From the NCBI GenBank assembly GCA_018241995.1, contig JAFECT010000001.1, positions 124,001-188,000 on the forward strand: 64,000 nucleotides of DNA. Reading direction: 5' to 3'. Below the pieces are notes generated by a model. The model was not told where the DNA came from. It searched no databases and saw only the letters and a list, made by a program, of their open reading frames with translations. The translations under genes and the position numbers were made by a program. Below are positions 46,690 through 55,736 of this stretch, one piece after another. The stretch's first letter is position 1. Each line of letters starts with the position of its first letter. This stretch comes from Pseudomonadota bacterium (GTDB taxonomy: Bacteria; Pseudomonadota; Alphaproteobacteria; Caulobacterales; Caulobacteraceae).

Positions 46690-48033
46690 GTGAAACTCGC
46701 CCCAGCCCGCTTCTGGCCGCGGTTCCTCAAGCAGCGGCTGCCAAAGTCCCTGTGGGGCCGGGCACTGCTGATCATCGTGCTGCCCGTCGCCCTGATGCAG
46801 GTCGCCGTCACCTGGGCCTTCTTCGACGCCCACTGGGAGACCACCACCGCGCGCCTGTCCGACGACCTGGCCGGCGACATCGCGTGGGTCACCCGCGCCT
46901 ATGAGGACGATCCCAAGCCCGTGATCATGCGCGGCCTGGCCGAGCGGGCCGAGAAGGTGATGAATCTGTCGGTGGTGCTGCAGCCGGGCCAGAAGCTGCC
47001 CACCAGCCGCCGCTGGGCGCCCTTCCGCCTGGGCGACCGCACCCTCCACCACGCCCTCACCGACCACCTGGAAGAGCCGTTCTGGTTCGACACCACCCGC
47101 TATCCCGCCTCCATCGACATCCGGGTGCAGACGCCCCAGGGCGTGCTGCGCTTCATCGCGCCGCGCGAGCGGGCCTTCGCCACGCGCGGGCACATCTTCA
47201 TCCTGTGGCTGGGGGTGGCGACGGTCCTGCTGACGGCCGTGGCCATCCTGTTCATCCGCAATCAGGTGCGCGCCATCGAGCGTCTGGCCTCGGCCGCCGA
47301 AGCCTTCGGCCGCGGCGCGGAGGTGCCCGAGTTCAAGCCCTACGGCGCCAAGGAGGTTCGGCAGGCGGCTTCCGCCTTCCTGGACATGCGAGAGCGCATC
47401 CAGCGGCATCTGGAGCAGCGGACAGCGCTCCTTGCCTCGGTCAGCCACGACCTGCGCACGCCCCTCACCCGCCTGAAGCTCGAACTGGCTCTGGCCGAGC
47501 CCTCCGCCCGCATCGACGAGATGAAGCGCGATCTCGCCGAGATGGAGCACATGATCGACGAATACCTCGCCTTCGCCCGCGGCCAGGCCGGCGAGGGACT
47601 GGAACGGATTGAGGTCCGCGGCCTGCTGGAGGGTGTGGCCGAGGGCGCGCGCCGCACAGGCGCCGCCGTCGAAGTGGCCGCCGAGCCGGAGCTGGAGGCG
47701 GACGTGCGCCCCAACGGCCTGAAGCGCGCCCTGTCCAACCTGGTGATGAACGCCGCCGCCCATGGCCGCCGCGTGGAGCTGGCCGCGCGCGCGCTGCCCT
47801 CCGGCGGCCTGGAGATCACCGTCGACGACGACGGCCCCGGCATCCCGCCCGAGCGCTACGAGGAGGCGTTCAAGCCCTTCTCGCGCCTGGACGAGGCCAG
47901 GAACCAGAACACCAAGGGCGTGGGCCTTGGGTTGGCCATCGCCCGCGATGTCGCTCGCGGCCACGGCGGCGACGTCACCCTGGAGCGCAGCGAGCTGGGC
48001 GGCCTCAGAGCCGTGGTCCGCCTGCCGCAATAG
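46690..48033 (+). CDS. Sensor histidine kinase, EnvZ-like, partner of the upstream regulator
   Basis: The 447-residue membrane kinase has TM1 (about 22-45), a periplasmic sensor of about 120 residues, TM2 (about 168-189) and a HAMP domain. His253 is in SVSHDLRTPLTRLKLEL, and the HATPase has NLVMNAAAHG, DDDGPGIPPE and GVGLGLAIARDVARGHGG. This is the EnvZ/PetP-type organisation. GTG at 46690 follows the regulator stop with 2 bp between. The signal is unknown; a possible LexA box for the next gene lies 20 bp after the stop. Confidence 0.94.
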   Translation: MKLAPARFWPRFLKQRLPKSLWGRALLIIVLPVALMQVAVTWAFFDAHWETTTARLSDDLAGDIAWVTRAYEDDPKPVIMRGLAERAEKVMNLSVVLQPGQKLPTSRRWAPFRLGDRTLHHALTDHLEEPFWFDTTRYPASIDIRVQTPQGVLRFIAPRERAFATRGHIFILWLGVATVLLTAVAILFIRNQVRAIERLASAAEAFGRGAEVPEFKPYGAKEVRQAASAFLDMRERIQRHLEQRTALLASVSHDLRTPLTRLKLELALAEPSARIDEMKRDLAEMEHMIDEYLAFARGQAGEGLERIEVRGLLEGVAEGARRTGAAVEVAAEPELEADVRPNGLKRALSNLVMNAAAHGRRVELAARALPSGGLEITVDDDGPGIPPERYEEAFKPFSRLDEARNQNTKGVGLGLAIARDVARGHGGDVTLERSELGGLRAVVRLPQ

Positions 48034-48052
48034 ACGAACGGCGCTTGAGTGA

Positions 48053-48067
48053 GTTCCTGTTTTGTTC
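48053..48067. promoter_or_regulatory. SOS box candidate (LexA, GTTC-N7-GTTC) before the small protein
   Basis: gttc (48053-48056), spacer ctgtttt, gttc (48064-48067) matches the alphaproteobacterial LexA motif, with an AT-rich spacer as in known sites. The 90-residue gene starts 28 bp after it, and ggag lies between as ribosome site. Confidence 0.78.
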
Positions 48068-48095
48068 TAGCTTGCCCGCACAGCGGAGCTTGCCC

Positions 48096-48368
48096 ATGAG
48101 CATGAACAGACCCACCGACGAGGAACTCCAGGCCTTCCGGGAAGCCCTCTCGGAACTGACGGCGCATGATCAGGCGGTGATCCTCGCCATGCTGCAGCAC
48201 ATCCGCGTGCTGGCGCTCTCCCACGGTGAAGCGGTGGCGGAAGCGGCCCTGGCGCGCGTGATCGCTGTGCTCATCGCACCGGCGCCCCCCAGCCGCGGCC
48301 TGCAGGAGGCGCCACAGCCGTTCGTTCATGCTTCGCCGGCCGCGATGGGCGCGACCGCCGCCCCTTGA
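48096..48368 (+). CDS. Small protein of unknown function, putatively SOS-induced
   Basis: The 90-residue protein has two predicted helices: a charged one (about 7-30, DEELQAFREALSEL) and a second hydrophobic one (about 45-62, EAVAEAALARVIAVLIAP). A proline/alanine-rich tail follows. There is no signal peptide. The ATG at 48096 has ggag seven bases upstream. The GTTC-N7-GTTC box upstream suggests LexA control, as for the small division inhibitors SidA and DidA of Caulobacter, but no sequence relation to those is claimed. It lies alone between the kinase and a secreted-protein gene. Confidence 0.7.
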   Translation: MSMNRPTDEELQAFREALSELTAHDQAVILAMLQHIRVLALSHGEAVAEAALARVIAVLIAPAPPSRGLQEAPQPFVHASPAAMGATAAP

Positions 48369-48455
48369 ATTGATTGCGATAGCGCAGGGGTCGTTCAGCC
48401 GCCGTTCAGCCACGGGAGAGCGGACTCGACGGCCCCGCTTCTCCCGGAGTCCGTC

Positions 48456-48950
48456 ATGCGCACCGCCCTCGCCGTCTCCCTTGTCGCCGTCCTGGCCATC
48501 CCCGCCCTGACCGCTTTCCGGGCGCCACCGATCCCCGTGTCCTCGGTCAGCGTGACCATCGGGCCCAAGCTGCAGGCCAAGGCGCGTGAATACGGCCAGC
48601 GCGATCTCGACCAGCTGCGCCAGGAACTGAAAACCGATGTCGAGCGCGCCGTGGCCCGCCAAGGCCGTTCCGGTCCCGGCGGTGTTCGGCTGGAGCTTGA
48701 GATCGTCGACGCCAAGCCCTCGCGCCCGACCTTCGCTCAGATGGGCCACAATCCCAGCCTGTCCATGCGCAGCATCTACACCGGCGGCGGCACCATCCGT
48801 GGCGTCGAGCACGGCCCGCGCGGTGACCGGACGCTCAGCTATTCCTGGTACGAAAGCGATATCAGGAACGAGCGCGGCTCGGTGACCTGGACCGACGCGG
48901 ACCGCGCTTTCGACATGTTCGCGCGCGAGTACGCCGCGGGTAAGCGCTGA
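48456..48950 (+). CDS. Secreted protein of unknown function
   Basis: The 164-residue protein has a probable signal peptide (MRTALAVSLVAVLAIPALTA, cleavage near 20). The mature part has regular alternating polar strands (VRLELEIVDAKPSRPTFAQM, then GGTIRGVEHGPRG) and a central Tyr/Trp pair. It may be periplasmic or outer-membrane associated. I do not recognise the family. The ATG has ggag ten bases upstream. The next gene on the other strand ends 8 bp away. Confidence 0.68.
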   Translation: MRTALAVSLVAVLAIPALTAFRAPPIPVSSVSVTIGPKLQAKAREYGQRDLDQLRQELKTDVERAVARQGRSGPGGVRLELEIVDAKPSRPTFAQMGHNPSLSMRSIYTGGGTIRGVEHGPRGDRTLSYSWYESDIRNERGSVTWTDADRAFDMFAREYAAGKR

Positions 48951-48957
48951 GGTTCGG

Positions 48958-49509
48958 CTAGTAGCCGGCGCCCACGCGGCGCAGGCGCTCGCGCATCTCC
49001 TTAAGCCGCCGGTCAATCTCGGCCATGGTGCGGTTCAGCGCGCCTTCGTCCGCGCGCCAGACGCTGAGGATCCGCGTCCAGACCAGGGTCATAGCGGCCA
49101 CGCGCACGGCGCCGCGCTTGCCCGAGGTGTCGATGCCCGCGCCTTCCAGCAGCGCGCGCGCCGTGTGCGGCAGGCGCAGCAGGAGCGGCCCCGGCCCCTC
49201 GCCCCCGTACACGGAGATCAGGGCCGAGCGATGCGGCTCCATCGCCTCCAGCCGGCGCATGGCGGCCTCGAACAGGCGGTCGTGAGGATCGTCGTCGTGT
49301 CCGTTCTTCAGGGCCGCCAGGTCGAAACGGCGCGACAGCCAGTCGATCACCGCCCTTTTGGACGGCGCGCGGGCGTAGAGCTCGGCCAGGGGCACGCCCG
49401 CCTTGGCCGCGATGTCGCGCAAGGTCACCTGCGTCCAGGCGCGCTCGCCGGCCAGCGCCAGGGCGGCCGCGGCGGCGCGGTCGAGCATGTCGGCCTCGGC
49501 GTCGGTCAT
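48958..49509 (-). CDS. TetR-like regulator
   Basis: The 183-residue protein has an N-terminal HTH (about 5-50, with VTLRDIAAKAGVPLAELYARAPSKR) and a helical ligand-binding region. Start at 49509 is supported by gggggag; a longer start is possible but not conserved. The late RRLKEMRERLRRVG may form a helix. The target is not known; the divergent DUF2147 gene is a candidate. Confidence 0.78.
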   Translation of the reverse strand: MTDAEADMLDRAAAAALALAGERAWTQVTLRDIAAKAGVPLAELYARAPSKRAVIDWLSRRFDLAALKNGHDDDPHDRLFEAAMRRLEAMEPHRSALISVYGGEGPGPLLLRLPHTARALLEGAGIDTSGKRGAVRVAAMTLVWTRILSVWRADEGALNRTMAEIDRRLKEMRERLRRVGAGY

Positions 49510-49631
49510 CTCCCCCAGATGGCGTCGGCAAAGGCGAGCGGCAAGCGGGTTCGCCCCACACACGACCGGCGTTCAGTCTCGGTTAAGCGCCTCGCGGCCA
49601 GCCTCCACGGCATCGCCTTATGGGGATCTGC

Positions 49632-50051
49632 ATGAAAGCCGCCTTGAGCCTGTCCTGCCTCCTGACCGCCCTAACCATCGCGGGCGCCGCCCAGGCCGCG
49701 CCCGATCCGGCCGAGGGCGAATGGCTGCCGCCAGGGGACAAGGCCAAGGTGCGCATCGCCCCTTGCGAGGTTCATCGCGACCGGCTGTGCGGGACCATCG
49801 TCTGGCTGAAGACGCCCAAGCTCGACGCCCACAACCCTGATCCGAAGCTGCGCAACCGCCCGATCATCGGCATGCCGTTCCTGAGCGGCTTCAAGCGTGA
49901 CGCGGTCGGCCGCTGGAGTAGCGGGACGATCTACGATCCCGAAGGCGGCAAGACCTACGATTCCAAGTTCCAGGTCGCGCCTAACGGCACGCTGAAGCTC
50001 GACGGCTGTGTCCTGATGTTCTGCCGCAGCCAAACCTGGCGCAGGCCCTAG
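49632..50051 (+). CDS. DUF2147 family secreted protein
   Basis: The 139-residue protein has a signal peptide (MKAALSLSCLLTALTIAGAAQA, cut near residue 22) and the DUF2147 pattern: EGEWLPPG, IAPCEVHRDRLCGTIVWLK, PIIGMPFLSGFKR and GTIYDPEGGKTYDSKF. The final VLMFCRSQTWRRP holds the last conserved cysteine. The family is periplasmic with unknown role. ATG at 49632 has gggga upstream. The stop lies on a CTAG shared with proC. Confidence 0.9.
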   Translation: MKAALSLSCLLTALTIAGAAQAAPDPAEGEWLPPGDKAKVRIAPCEVHRDRLCGTIVWLKTPKLDAHNPDPKLRNRPIIGMPFLSGFKRDAVGRWSSGTIYDPEGGKTYDSKFQVAPNGTLKLDGCVLMFCRSQTWRRP

Positions 50052-50857
50052 GACGCCGCCAGTTCCTTGGAGCGCCGGATCGCCGCCGCCACCGTCTCGC
50101 GCAACAGCGGTTCGATCCCCTGCTCGCCCCTCAGCACCGCCAAGGCCGCGCGGGTGGTGCCCGCGGGCGAGGCGACCTGCTCGATCAGGGTCTCGGGCTC
50201 GGCGCCCGTCTCTTCCATCATGCCGGCCGCGCTGGTGACCGTCGCGCGCGCCAGGGTGCGGGCTATCTCGGCCGGCAGGCCAGCAGCCTCGGCCGCGTCG
50301 TCAAGCGCCTGGGCGAAGGCGTAGACGTAGGCCACGCCTGAGGCTGAAACGGCCCCGGCCGCATCCATCATTGCCTCCTCGGGCAGGTCGACGGTGGCCG
50401 AGATCGGATCGAACAGGTCGTGCGTGCGCTTCAGAGCCTCCGCATCGGTGCCGAACACCGCCGTCACCCCCTCGGCGCGCGCCACGCCGGTGGTCGGCAG
50501 CACCCGCGCCACGCGCCGGCCCCCGAACAGGGCCGAAATGGCCTGCGCCGTGACGCCCACGATCACCGAGATGATCACCGCGTCGGGCGCCAGCTTGTCG
50601 GCCAGCGCTTCCGCCGCCTCGACCCGCTTGAACGGCTTGACGCAGAACACGACGGTCTTGGCTTCGGCCAGGGCGGCGTCGGGCGGATTGAAGCGCGCGC
50701 CGGCTTCGACGGCCGCGGTCACTTCCGGCTTTTCCGTCGGGCTGACGATGATCAGCCGACTCGGATCCAGCGAGGCTGAACGGCGCCAGCCCTGGATCAG
50801 CGCCTGGCCCATGCGGCCGGCGCCGACGAGAAGAACCGGGCCGTCCGGCAGGCTCAC
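50048..50857 (-). CDS. proC: Pyrroline-5-carboxylate reductase
   Basis: The 269-residue enzyme reduces pyrroline-5-carboxylate to proline with NAD(P)H. It has the Rossmann motif VLLVGAGRMGQALIQGW near residue 8, CVKPFKRVEAA, and the C-terminal signature EQVASPAGTTRAALAVL near 225. The start is GTG at 50857, on GTGA overlapping the YbjN stop. The gene order ubiK-ybjN-proC occurs widely in alphaproteobacteria. Length is normal. Confidence 0.95.
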   Translation of the reverse strand: MSLPDGPVLLVGAGRMGQALIQGWRRSASLDPSRLIIVSPTEKPEVTAAVEAGARFNPPDAALAEAKTVVFCVKPFKRVEAAEALADKLAPDAVIISVIVGVTAQAISALFGGRRVARVLPTTGVARAEGVTAVFGTDAEALKRTHDLFDPISATVDLPEEAMMDAAGAVSASGVAYVYAFAQALDDAAEAAGLPAEIARTLARATVTSAAGMMEETGAEPETLIEQVASPAGTTRAALAVLRGEQGIEPLLRETVAAAIRRSKELAAS

Positions 50858-51357
50858 GCCTCGCCGACCGTCTCGAACATGCAGGCGGCGATGGCTTCGG
50901 ACGGATTCTTGGCGCCCTTGGTCAGGAACTCGAAGGCCGGGAAGAAGCGGTCGGACGCCTCCACCGCCGCATCGATCATCGAGGCGGCCTGGGCCAGGGT
51001 CGGGCGCTCGCCGTGCGGCAGGGCCATGGAGTGGCGGAACACGATCTCGCCCTCGTCCGGCCAGACCTCGAAGTGGCCCATCCAGACGCGCTGGTTGATC
51101 AGCGACAGCAGTTCGTACATCGCCGTGCGGCGGGTCTTGGTCGCGCGCAGGTCCAGCGAGCAGCACAGCTGCAGGCAATCGCCTTCGGGCCGCCAGGCGA
51201 ACCAGAGCTCGTAGTCCTTCCAGTCACCGGCGAGGGCGAAGGCAAGGTCGCCGTCCTCGGTGCGGTCGAAGGGCAGGTTTTCGGCGGAAAGCACGTTTTC
51301 GACCACATCCAGGGGATCGAAATTCAGCTCAGCGTCGTCGGGCCGGGGTGCGGTCAT
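50854..51357 (-). CDS. YbjN domain-containing protein
   Basis: The 167-residue protein matches the YbjN family: LNFDPLDVVENVLSAENL, DWKDYELWFAWRPEGDCLQL, TAMYELLSLINQRVWMGHFE and VFRHSMAL. It is thought to be a cytoplasmic stress or chaperone-like regulator, but not understood. ATG at 51357 is preferred, with aagga about eight bases upstream; the ATG at 51366 is an alternative. It overlaps proC by 4 bp, indicating coupling. Confidence 0.9.
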   Translation of the reverse strand: MTAPRPDDAELNFDPLDVVENVLSAENLPFDRTEDGDLAFALAGDWKDYELWFAWRPEGDCLQLCCSLDLRATKTRRTAMYELLSLINQRVWMGHFEVWPDEGEIVFRHSMALPHGERPTLAQAASMIDAAVEASDRFFPAFEFLTKGAKNPSEAIAACMFETVGEA

Positions 51358-51401
51358 GCGATCCATCCTTCGCCGGAGCGAGCGCCGGCGACGCGTAAGA
51401 G

Positions 51402-51426
51402 CCAGGGCGCACGACTCACGCCCTGG
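51402..51426 (-). terminator. Hairpin after ubiK, possible terminator
   Basis: ccagggcg (51402-51409) and cgccctgg (51419-51426) pair perfectly. On the minus strand the hairpin is followed by ctcttac, only a weak U-tract. It lies in the 100-bp gap between ubiK and ybjN, which may separate or attenuate the two. Confidence 0.45.
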
Positions 51427-51457
51427 GTACGAGCCTATCTGCTAGTGTTAAAAACTC

Positions 51458-51730
51458 TCAACCGGCGTCTTGCGTGGGGGGAGTTTCATCCCCAGCCGTT
51501 CCCGTTCCGGAGGTTCCCGCCTTCAGAGACGCCAGTTCCGCGCGCAATGCGGCAACCTCGGCGCGCAGGGCGTCGAATTCGTCGCGGCGGATCAGGTCCA
51601 TCTCGGCGACGAAGCGGTCGGCCTGCGAGCGGAACGCGGCCTTGGCCTCTTCGCCCGCCGCCTGGGCCAGGCCCATGGCGTTAGTGGTCAGCTTGGCCAT
51701 CTCGTCGAGGAGCGGATTGCGGGTCTGCAT
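51458..51730 (-). CDS. ubiK: Ubiquinone biosynthesis accessory factor UbiK-like (BMFP)
   Basis: The 90-residue protein has the BMFP coiled-coil (about 42-70: DEFDALRAEVAALRAELASL) after a short amphipathic N-terminus (LLDEMAKLTTNAMGLAQAAG). A disordered Gly/Thr tail ends it. In enterobacteria it assists Ubi enzymes; in alphaproteobacteria the role is by homology. ATG at 51730 is chosen over a longer frame that enters the lgt promoter region. Divergent from lgt. Confidence 0.85.
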   Translation of the reverse strand: MQTRNPLLDEMAKLTTNAMGLAQAAGEEAKAAFRSQADRFVAEMDLIRRDEFDALRAEVAALRAELASLKAGTSGTGTAGDETPPTQDAG

Positions 51731-51875
51731 GCTGAAAGCTCTCGCCGGTCCGGAAAATCCCGGCCGTTCCAACCCTTATATGGGGATGCAGACGCGGTTG
51801 CGAGAGGGCTCGCAAAGGGGCGAGACGGGCCGGATCGGGCTTGATAAACAGGCGCGACCTTAGCGAGGGGGCCCC

Positions 51876-52727
51876 GTGCTTCAGATTCCCGATTTCGATC
51901 CGGTCATTGTCCACATCGGGCCCTTCGCCCTGCGCTGGTACGCCGTCGCCTATGTCGCCGGCATCCTCCTGGGCTGGCGCTACGCCGCCTCCCTGCTGAA
52001 GAACGAGCGCGTCTGGGGCCCGAAGGGGCCGCCCATGACCTCGCCGCAGCTGGACGACCTGATCCTGTGGGTGACGCTGGGCGTGATCCTGGGCGGGCGG
52101 CTCGGCTACGTGCTGTTCTACCAGCCGGCCATGATCTGGAAGACGCCGCTGCAGATCCTGATGATCTGGGACGGGGGCATGAGCTTCCACGGCGGCATGA
52201 TCGGCGTGATCCTGGCGATCATCGGCTTCTCCCTGCGCAACAAGGTTCCGATGCTGGGGGTGGGCGACCTAGTCGCGCCCTGCGTGCCCATCGGCCTGTT
52301 CTTCGGTCGTCTCGCCAACTTCGTGAACGGCGAGCTGTGGGGCCGCCCGACCGGCGTCCCGTGGGGCATGATCTTCTGCAATCACAATATCGAGGCGACC
52401 TATCACGGCTGCCCGGTCGGGGCGCGCCATCCCAGCCAGCTCTATGAAGCCGGGCTGGAGGGCGTGGCCCTGCTGCTGCTCCTGGCCTGGGCGGTCTATC
52501 GCGCCGGTTGGCTGGAACTGCGCGGACGGGTGGTCGGGCTGTTCCTAACCGGCTACGGCGTCGCGCGGCTGGTGCTGGAGAATTTCCGCGAGCCGGACTC
52601 CTTCATGCCGGACTTCCTGAGGGATCACGTGACCATGGGCATGCTGCTGTCGATCCCGATGATCGCGGTGGGCCTGTGGCTGATCTGGCGCTCGGGACGG
52701 CAACCGACTGATCTGCCGGCGGCGTGA
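51876..52727 (+). CDS. lgt: Prolipoprotein diacylglyceryl transferase
   Basis: The 283-residue inner-membrane enzyme adds diacylglyceryl to the lipobox cysteine. It has seven likely TM helices and the motifs LGGRLGYVLFYQ, GGMSFHGGMIGV (with the essential histidine) and the signature GRLANFVNGELWGRPT near residue 147. RHPSQLYEAGLEG follows. GTG at 51876 has agggg before it. It overlaps the methyltransferase start by 4 bp. Confidence 0.97.
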   Translation: MLQIPDFDPVIVHIGPFALRWYAVAYVAGILLGWRYAASLLKNERVWGPKGPPMTSPQLDDLILWVTLGVILGGRLGYVLFYQPAMIWKTPLQILMIWDGGMSFHGGMIGVILAIIGFSLRNKVPMLGVGDLVAPCVPIGLFFGRLANFVNGELWGRPTGVPWGMIFCNHNIEATYHGCPVGARHPSQLYEAGLEGVALLLLLAWAVYRAGWLELRGRVVGLFLTGYGVARLVLENFREPDSFMPDFLRDHVTMGMLLSIPMIAVGLWLIWRSGRQPTDLPAA

Positions 52728-53794
52728 CCTCACTCAAGGACCGTTTGAAGGCCGAGATCGCCGAGAGCGGCCCGATCTCGGTCGCGGACTATATGCTGCG
52801 CTGCCTGCACGATCCCGAGGCCGGCTACTACGCCACGCGCCCGGCCCTGGGCGCCGATGGCGACTTCATCACCGCGCCCCTGGTCTCGCAGATGTTCGGC
52901 GAGCTGATCGGCCTCTGGGCGGTGGAGACCTGGAACCGCATGGGCCGGCCGTCTCGCTTCGTCCTGGCCGAGATGGGCCCGGGCGATGGGACCCTGATGA
53001 GCGACATGCTGCGCGCCGCGCGCCTGGCGCCGGCGTTCCTCGCGGCGGCGGAGCTTTGGCTGGTGGAGACTTCAGCGCCGCTGAGGGCTGCCCAGGCCGA
53101 GCGGCTGGCGGCCTCGCCGCTCAAGCCGCAATGGGCGTCACGACTCATCGAATTGCCGCAAGGGCCTTTGATCCTCGTCGCCAACGAACTGCTCGATTGC
53201 CTCCCCGCGCTTCAGTTCATACGCACGGACAAGGGCTGGGCCGAGCGGCGCGTCGGCCTGGGGGCCGACGGCGAACTGGCCTTCGGCCTCGCCCCCTCCA
53301 TCCGGCCGGACGACCTCGACCCGCAGACCCCGCTCGGGGTGGTGTGGGAATTGTCCGGCGCCCAAGAGAGCTTGGGCGCGGATGTCGGCGCCCTGGTCAG
53401 GAGCCGCGGCGGCGCAGCCCTGTTCATCGACTACGGCCGGGCCGAGCGCGAACCCGGCGACACCCTGCAGGCGCTTGAGCGGCACCAGAAGGTCGATCCC
53501 CTCGCCTGCCCTGGCGAGGCTGACCTGACCGTGTGGGCCGACTTCCCGGGCTTCCTGAACGGCGCTCGCGCTTCGGGCGCCCAGGCCACCCCTTGCCTGC
53601 CCCAGGGCGAGTTCCTGCGCCGCCTGGGCCTGGACCAGCGCGCCGAGGCCCTGATGCGCGCCCGGCCCGATCGCGCCCAGGCCATCGCCGCCCAGCGCGC
53701 CCGGCTGGCGGAACCGGATCAGATGGGCCAACTGTTCAAGGCCTGCGTGGTCCACGGCCCCGGCCTGATCCCGCCCGGCTTCGAGGAGACCTGA
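52724..53794 (+). CDS. MidA/NDUFAF7-family SAM-dependent methyltransferase
   Basis: The 356-residue protein belongs to the PF02636 family: an N-terminal ISVADYMLRCLHDPEAGYY, DGDFITAPLVSQMFGELI near residue 42, the SAM loop AEMGPGDGTLMSDM near 82, and the late VWADFPGF. Relatives methylate an arginine of a respiratory complex I subunit in eukaryotes; the bacterial target is inferred. Starts on GTGA overlapping lgt and is followed 3 bp later by pgeF. Confidence 0.92.
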   Translation: MTSLKDRLKAEIAESGPISVADYMLRCLHDPEAGYYATRPALGADGDFITAPLVSQMFGELIGLWAVETWNRMGRPSRFVLAEMGPGDGTLMSDMLRAARLAPAFLAAAELWLVETSAPLRAAQAERLAASPLKPQWASRLIELPQGPLILVANELLDCLPALQFIRTDKGWAERRVGLGADGELAFGLAPSIRPDDLDPQTPLGVVWELSGAQESLGADVGALVRSRGGAALFIDYGRAEREPGDTLQALERHQKVDPLACPGEADLTVWADFPGFLNGARASGAQATPCLPQGEFLRRLGLDQRAEALMRARPDRAQAIAAQRARLAEPDQMGQLFKACVVHGPGLIPPGFEET

Positions 53795-53797
53795 GCC

Positions 53798-54580
53798 ATG
53801 ACGGCGCCCGACACCGCAAGGATGCTGACCTCGCCGCGGCTGGACCTGCCCGGCGTGCGCCACGGCTTCTTCACCCGCCAGGGCGGGGTCTCCACCGGCA
53901 TCTACGCCTCCCTGAACGCCGGACGCGGCTCCAAGGACGATCCGGCAGACGTGGCCGAGAACCGCCGCCGCATCGCCGAGGCCATGGGCGTCGAGGCCGC
54001 GAGCCTGCTCAGCTGCTACCAGACCCACTCCACCCTCGCCCGTGTCGCCGAAGGCCCTTGGGGCGACGAGCGGCCGGAAGGCGACGCCATCGTCACCACG
54101 ACGCCCGGGCTGGCGCTGGGCGCCCTGACCGCCGACTGCGCGCCCATCCTGCTGGCCGATCCTGAGACGCGGGTCGCGGCCTGCGCCCACGCGGGCTGGA
54201 AAGGCGCACTCGACGGTGTGGTCGGCAGCGTGGTGAAGGCCATGCAGGCTCTCGGCGCGGACCCGCGCCGCATCCGCGCTGTGATCGGCCCCTGCATCGG
54301 GCCAAAGTCCTACGAGGTCGGCATCGAGTTCCTGGAGCGTTTCGCCCACCACGATCCGGGCTCCGAGCGCTTCTTCCACCCCGGCGCCGACGCCGCCCAC
54401 CGGATGTTCGACCTGCCGGGCTTCGTGCTCTGGCGACTGCAGCAAGCGGGGGTGGGCGATGCGGAGTGGATCGGCCACGACACCTGCGCCGAGGAGGAGC
54501 TGTTCTTCTCCAACCGCCGCGCCTTCAAGCGGGGCGAAGGCGACTATGGCCGGCTGCTGTCGGTGATCCGGCTGGTCTAA
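53798..54580 (+). CDS. pgeF: Peptidoglycan editing factor PgeF (YfiH/DUF152 laccase-domain)
   Basis: The 260-residue protein has the copper-oxidase-like domain with GALTADCAPILLADP near residue 104, AACAHAGWKGALDG near 126 and GPCIGPKSYEVG near 162, where the cysteine and histidines of the active site lie. PgeF homologs remove misincorporated amino acids from UDP-MurNAc peptides. The gene is the last of lgt-midA-pgeF. ATG at 53798. Confidence 0.92.
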   Translation: MTAPDTARMLTSPRLDLPGVRHGFFTRQGGVSTGIYASLNAGRGSKDDPADVAENRRRIAEAMGVEAASLLSCYQTHSTLARVAEGPWGDERPEGDAIVTTTPGLALGALTADCAPILLADPETRVAACAHAGWKGALDGVVGSVVKAMQALGADPRRIRAVIGPCIGPKSYEVGIEFLERFAHHDPGSERFFHPGADAAHRMFDLPGFVLWRLQQAGVGDAEWIGHDTCAEEELFFSNRRAFKRGEGDYGRLLSVIRLV

Positions 54581-54664
54581 AAACCTTCGCCGAATGGCCC
54601 TGCGCCCTTGCCCGCACGCGCGCCCCTGCTAGAACGCGCCGCGTCACGAAAGGCCGAGGTCCCC

Positions 54665-55609
54665 ATGAAGCTGCTGGCAGGCAACTCCAACCGCTCCCTG
54701 GCCCAGGCCATCGGCGACTATCTCGACCTGCCGCTCACCAAGGCCCAGGTTCGCCGCTTCGCCGACAACGAGGTGTTCGTCACCATCGATGAGAACGTCC
54801 GCGGCGAGGACGTGTTCGTGATCCAGTCGACCTCCTACCCCGCCAACGACAACCTGATGGAGCTCTTGATCTGCATCGACGCGCTGCAGCGCGCCTCGGC
54901 AAAGCGGATCACCGCGGTGATGCCCTATTTCGGCTACGCCCGGCAGGACCGTAAGACCGGCGGCCGCACCCCGATCTCCGCGAAGCTGGTGGCCAACCTG
55001 ATCACCCGCGCCGGCGCCGACCGCGTGCTGTCGATGGACCTGCACGCGGGCCAGATTCAAGGCTTCTTCGACATTCCCACCGACAACCTGGTGGCCATCC
55101 CGGTCATGGCCCGCGACATCAAGGCCACCTACAAGACCGGCAAGAACGATGCGCCGCTGATGATCGTCTCCCCGGACGTAGGCGGGGTGGTGCGGGTGCG
55201 CCAACTGGCCGATCGCCTGAACGCCGAGATCGCCATCGTCGACAAGCGCCGCCCTCGCCCTGGAGAGAGCGAGGTGATGAACATCGTCGGCGACGTCTCC
55301 GGCAAGCGCTGCATCCTGTTCGACGACATCGTCGATTCCGCCGGCACCCTGGTGAACGCGGCCCAGGCCCTCGTCGACCGCGGCGCCAAGTCGGTTTCCG
55401 CCTATGTCAGCCACGGCGTGCTGTCCGCTCCCGCCGTCCAGCGCGTGACCAACTCGATCATGACCGAGCTCGTCATCACCGACTCCATCGAGCAGCCCGA
55501 CGAGGTGAAGACCTGCGACAAGATCCGCACGGTCTCGGTCGCGCCCCTGATCGGCGAGGCGATCCGGCGCATCGCCAACGAGGAATCGGTCTCGAAGCTG
55601 TTCGACTAA
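54665..55609 (+). CDS. prs: Ribose-phosphate pyrophosphokinase
   Basis: The 314-residue enzyme makes PRPP from ribose-5-phosphate and ATP. It contains the signature [19 protein letters not shown] near residue 125, [14 protein letters not shown] near 95, and the PRPP loop [12 protein letters not shown] near 216. Length is typical. ATG at 54665 (MKLLAGNSN) is used; the upstream frame is not conserved. Not clearly cotranscribed with pgeF, which ends 84 bp before. Confidence 0.97.
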   Translation: MKLLAGNSNRSLAQAIGDYLDLPLTKAQVRRFADNEVFVTIDENVRGEDVFVIQSTSYPANDNLMELLICIDALQRASAKRITAVMPYFGYARQDRKTGGRTPISAKLVANLITRAGADRVLSMDLHAGQIQGFFDIPTDNLVAIPVMARDIKATYKTGKNDAPLMIVSPDVGGVVRVRQLADRLNAEIAIVDKRRPRPGESEVMNIVGDVSGKRCILFDDIVDSAGTLVNAAQALVDRGAKSVSAYVSHGVLSAPAVQRVTNSIMTELVITDSIEQPDEVKTCDKIRTVSVAPLIGEAIRRIANEESVSKLFD

Positions 55610-55736
55610 CCCACAGCGTCGCTTGCGCCTTTTTCAGGCCCTTCCCCTGTCGTAACTGGCCTCCGACCCGCTATAGTCCGCGCCTGCCGCGGCCGCGGGC
55701 CGCGCAAAGTCTTTGGTTGCTGGGGGATCTCCCTTG

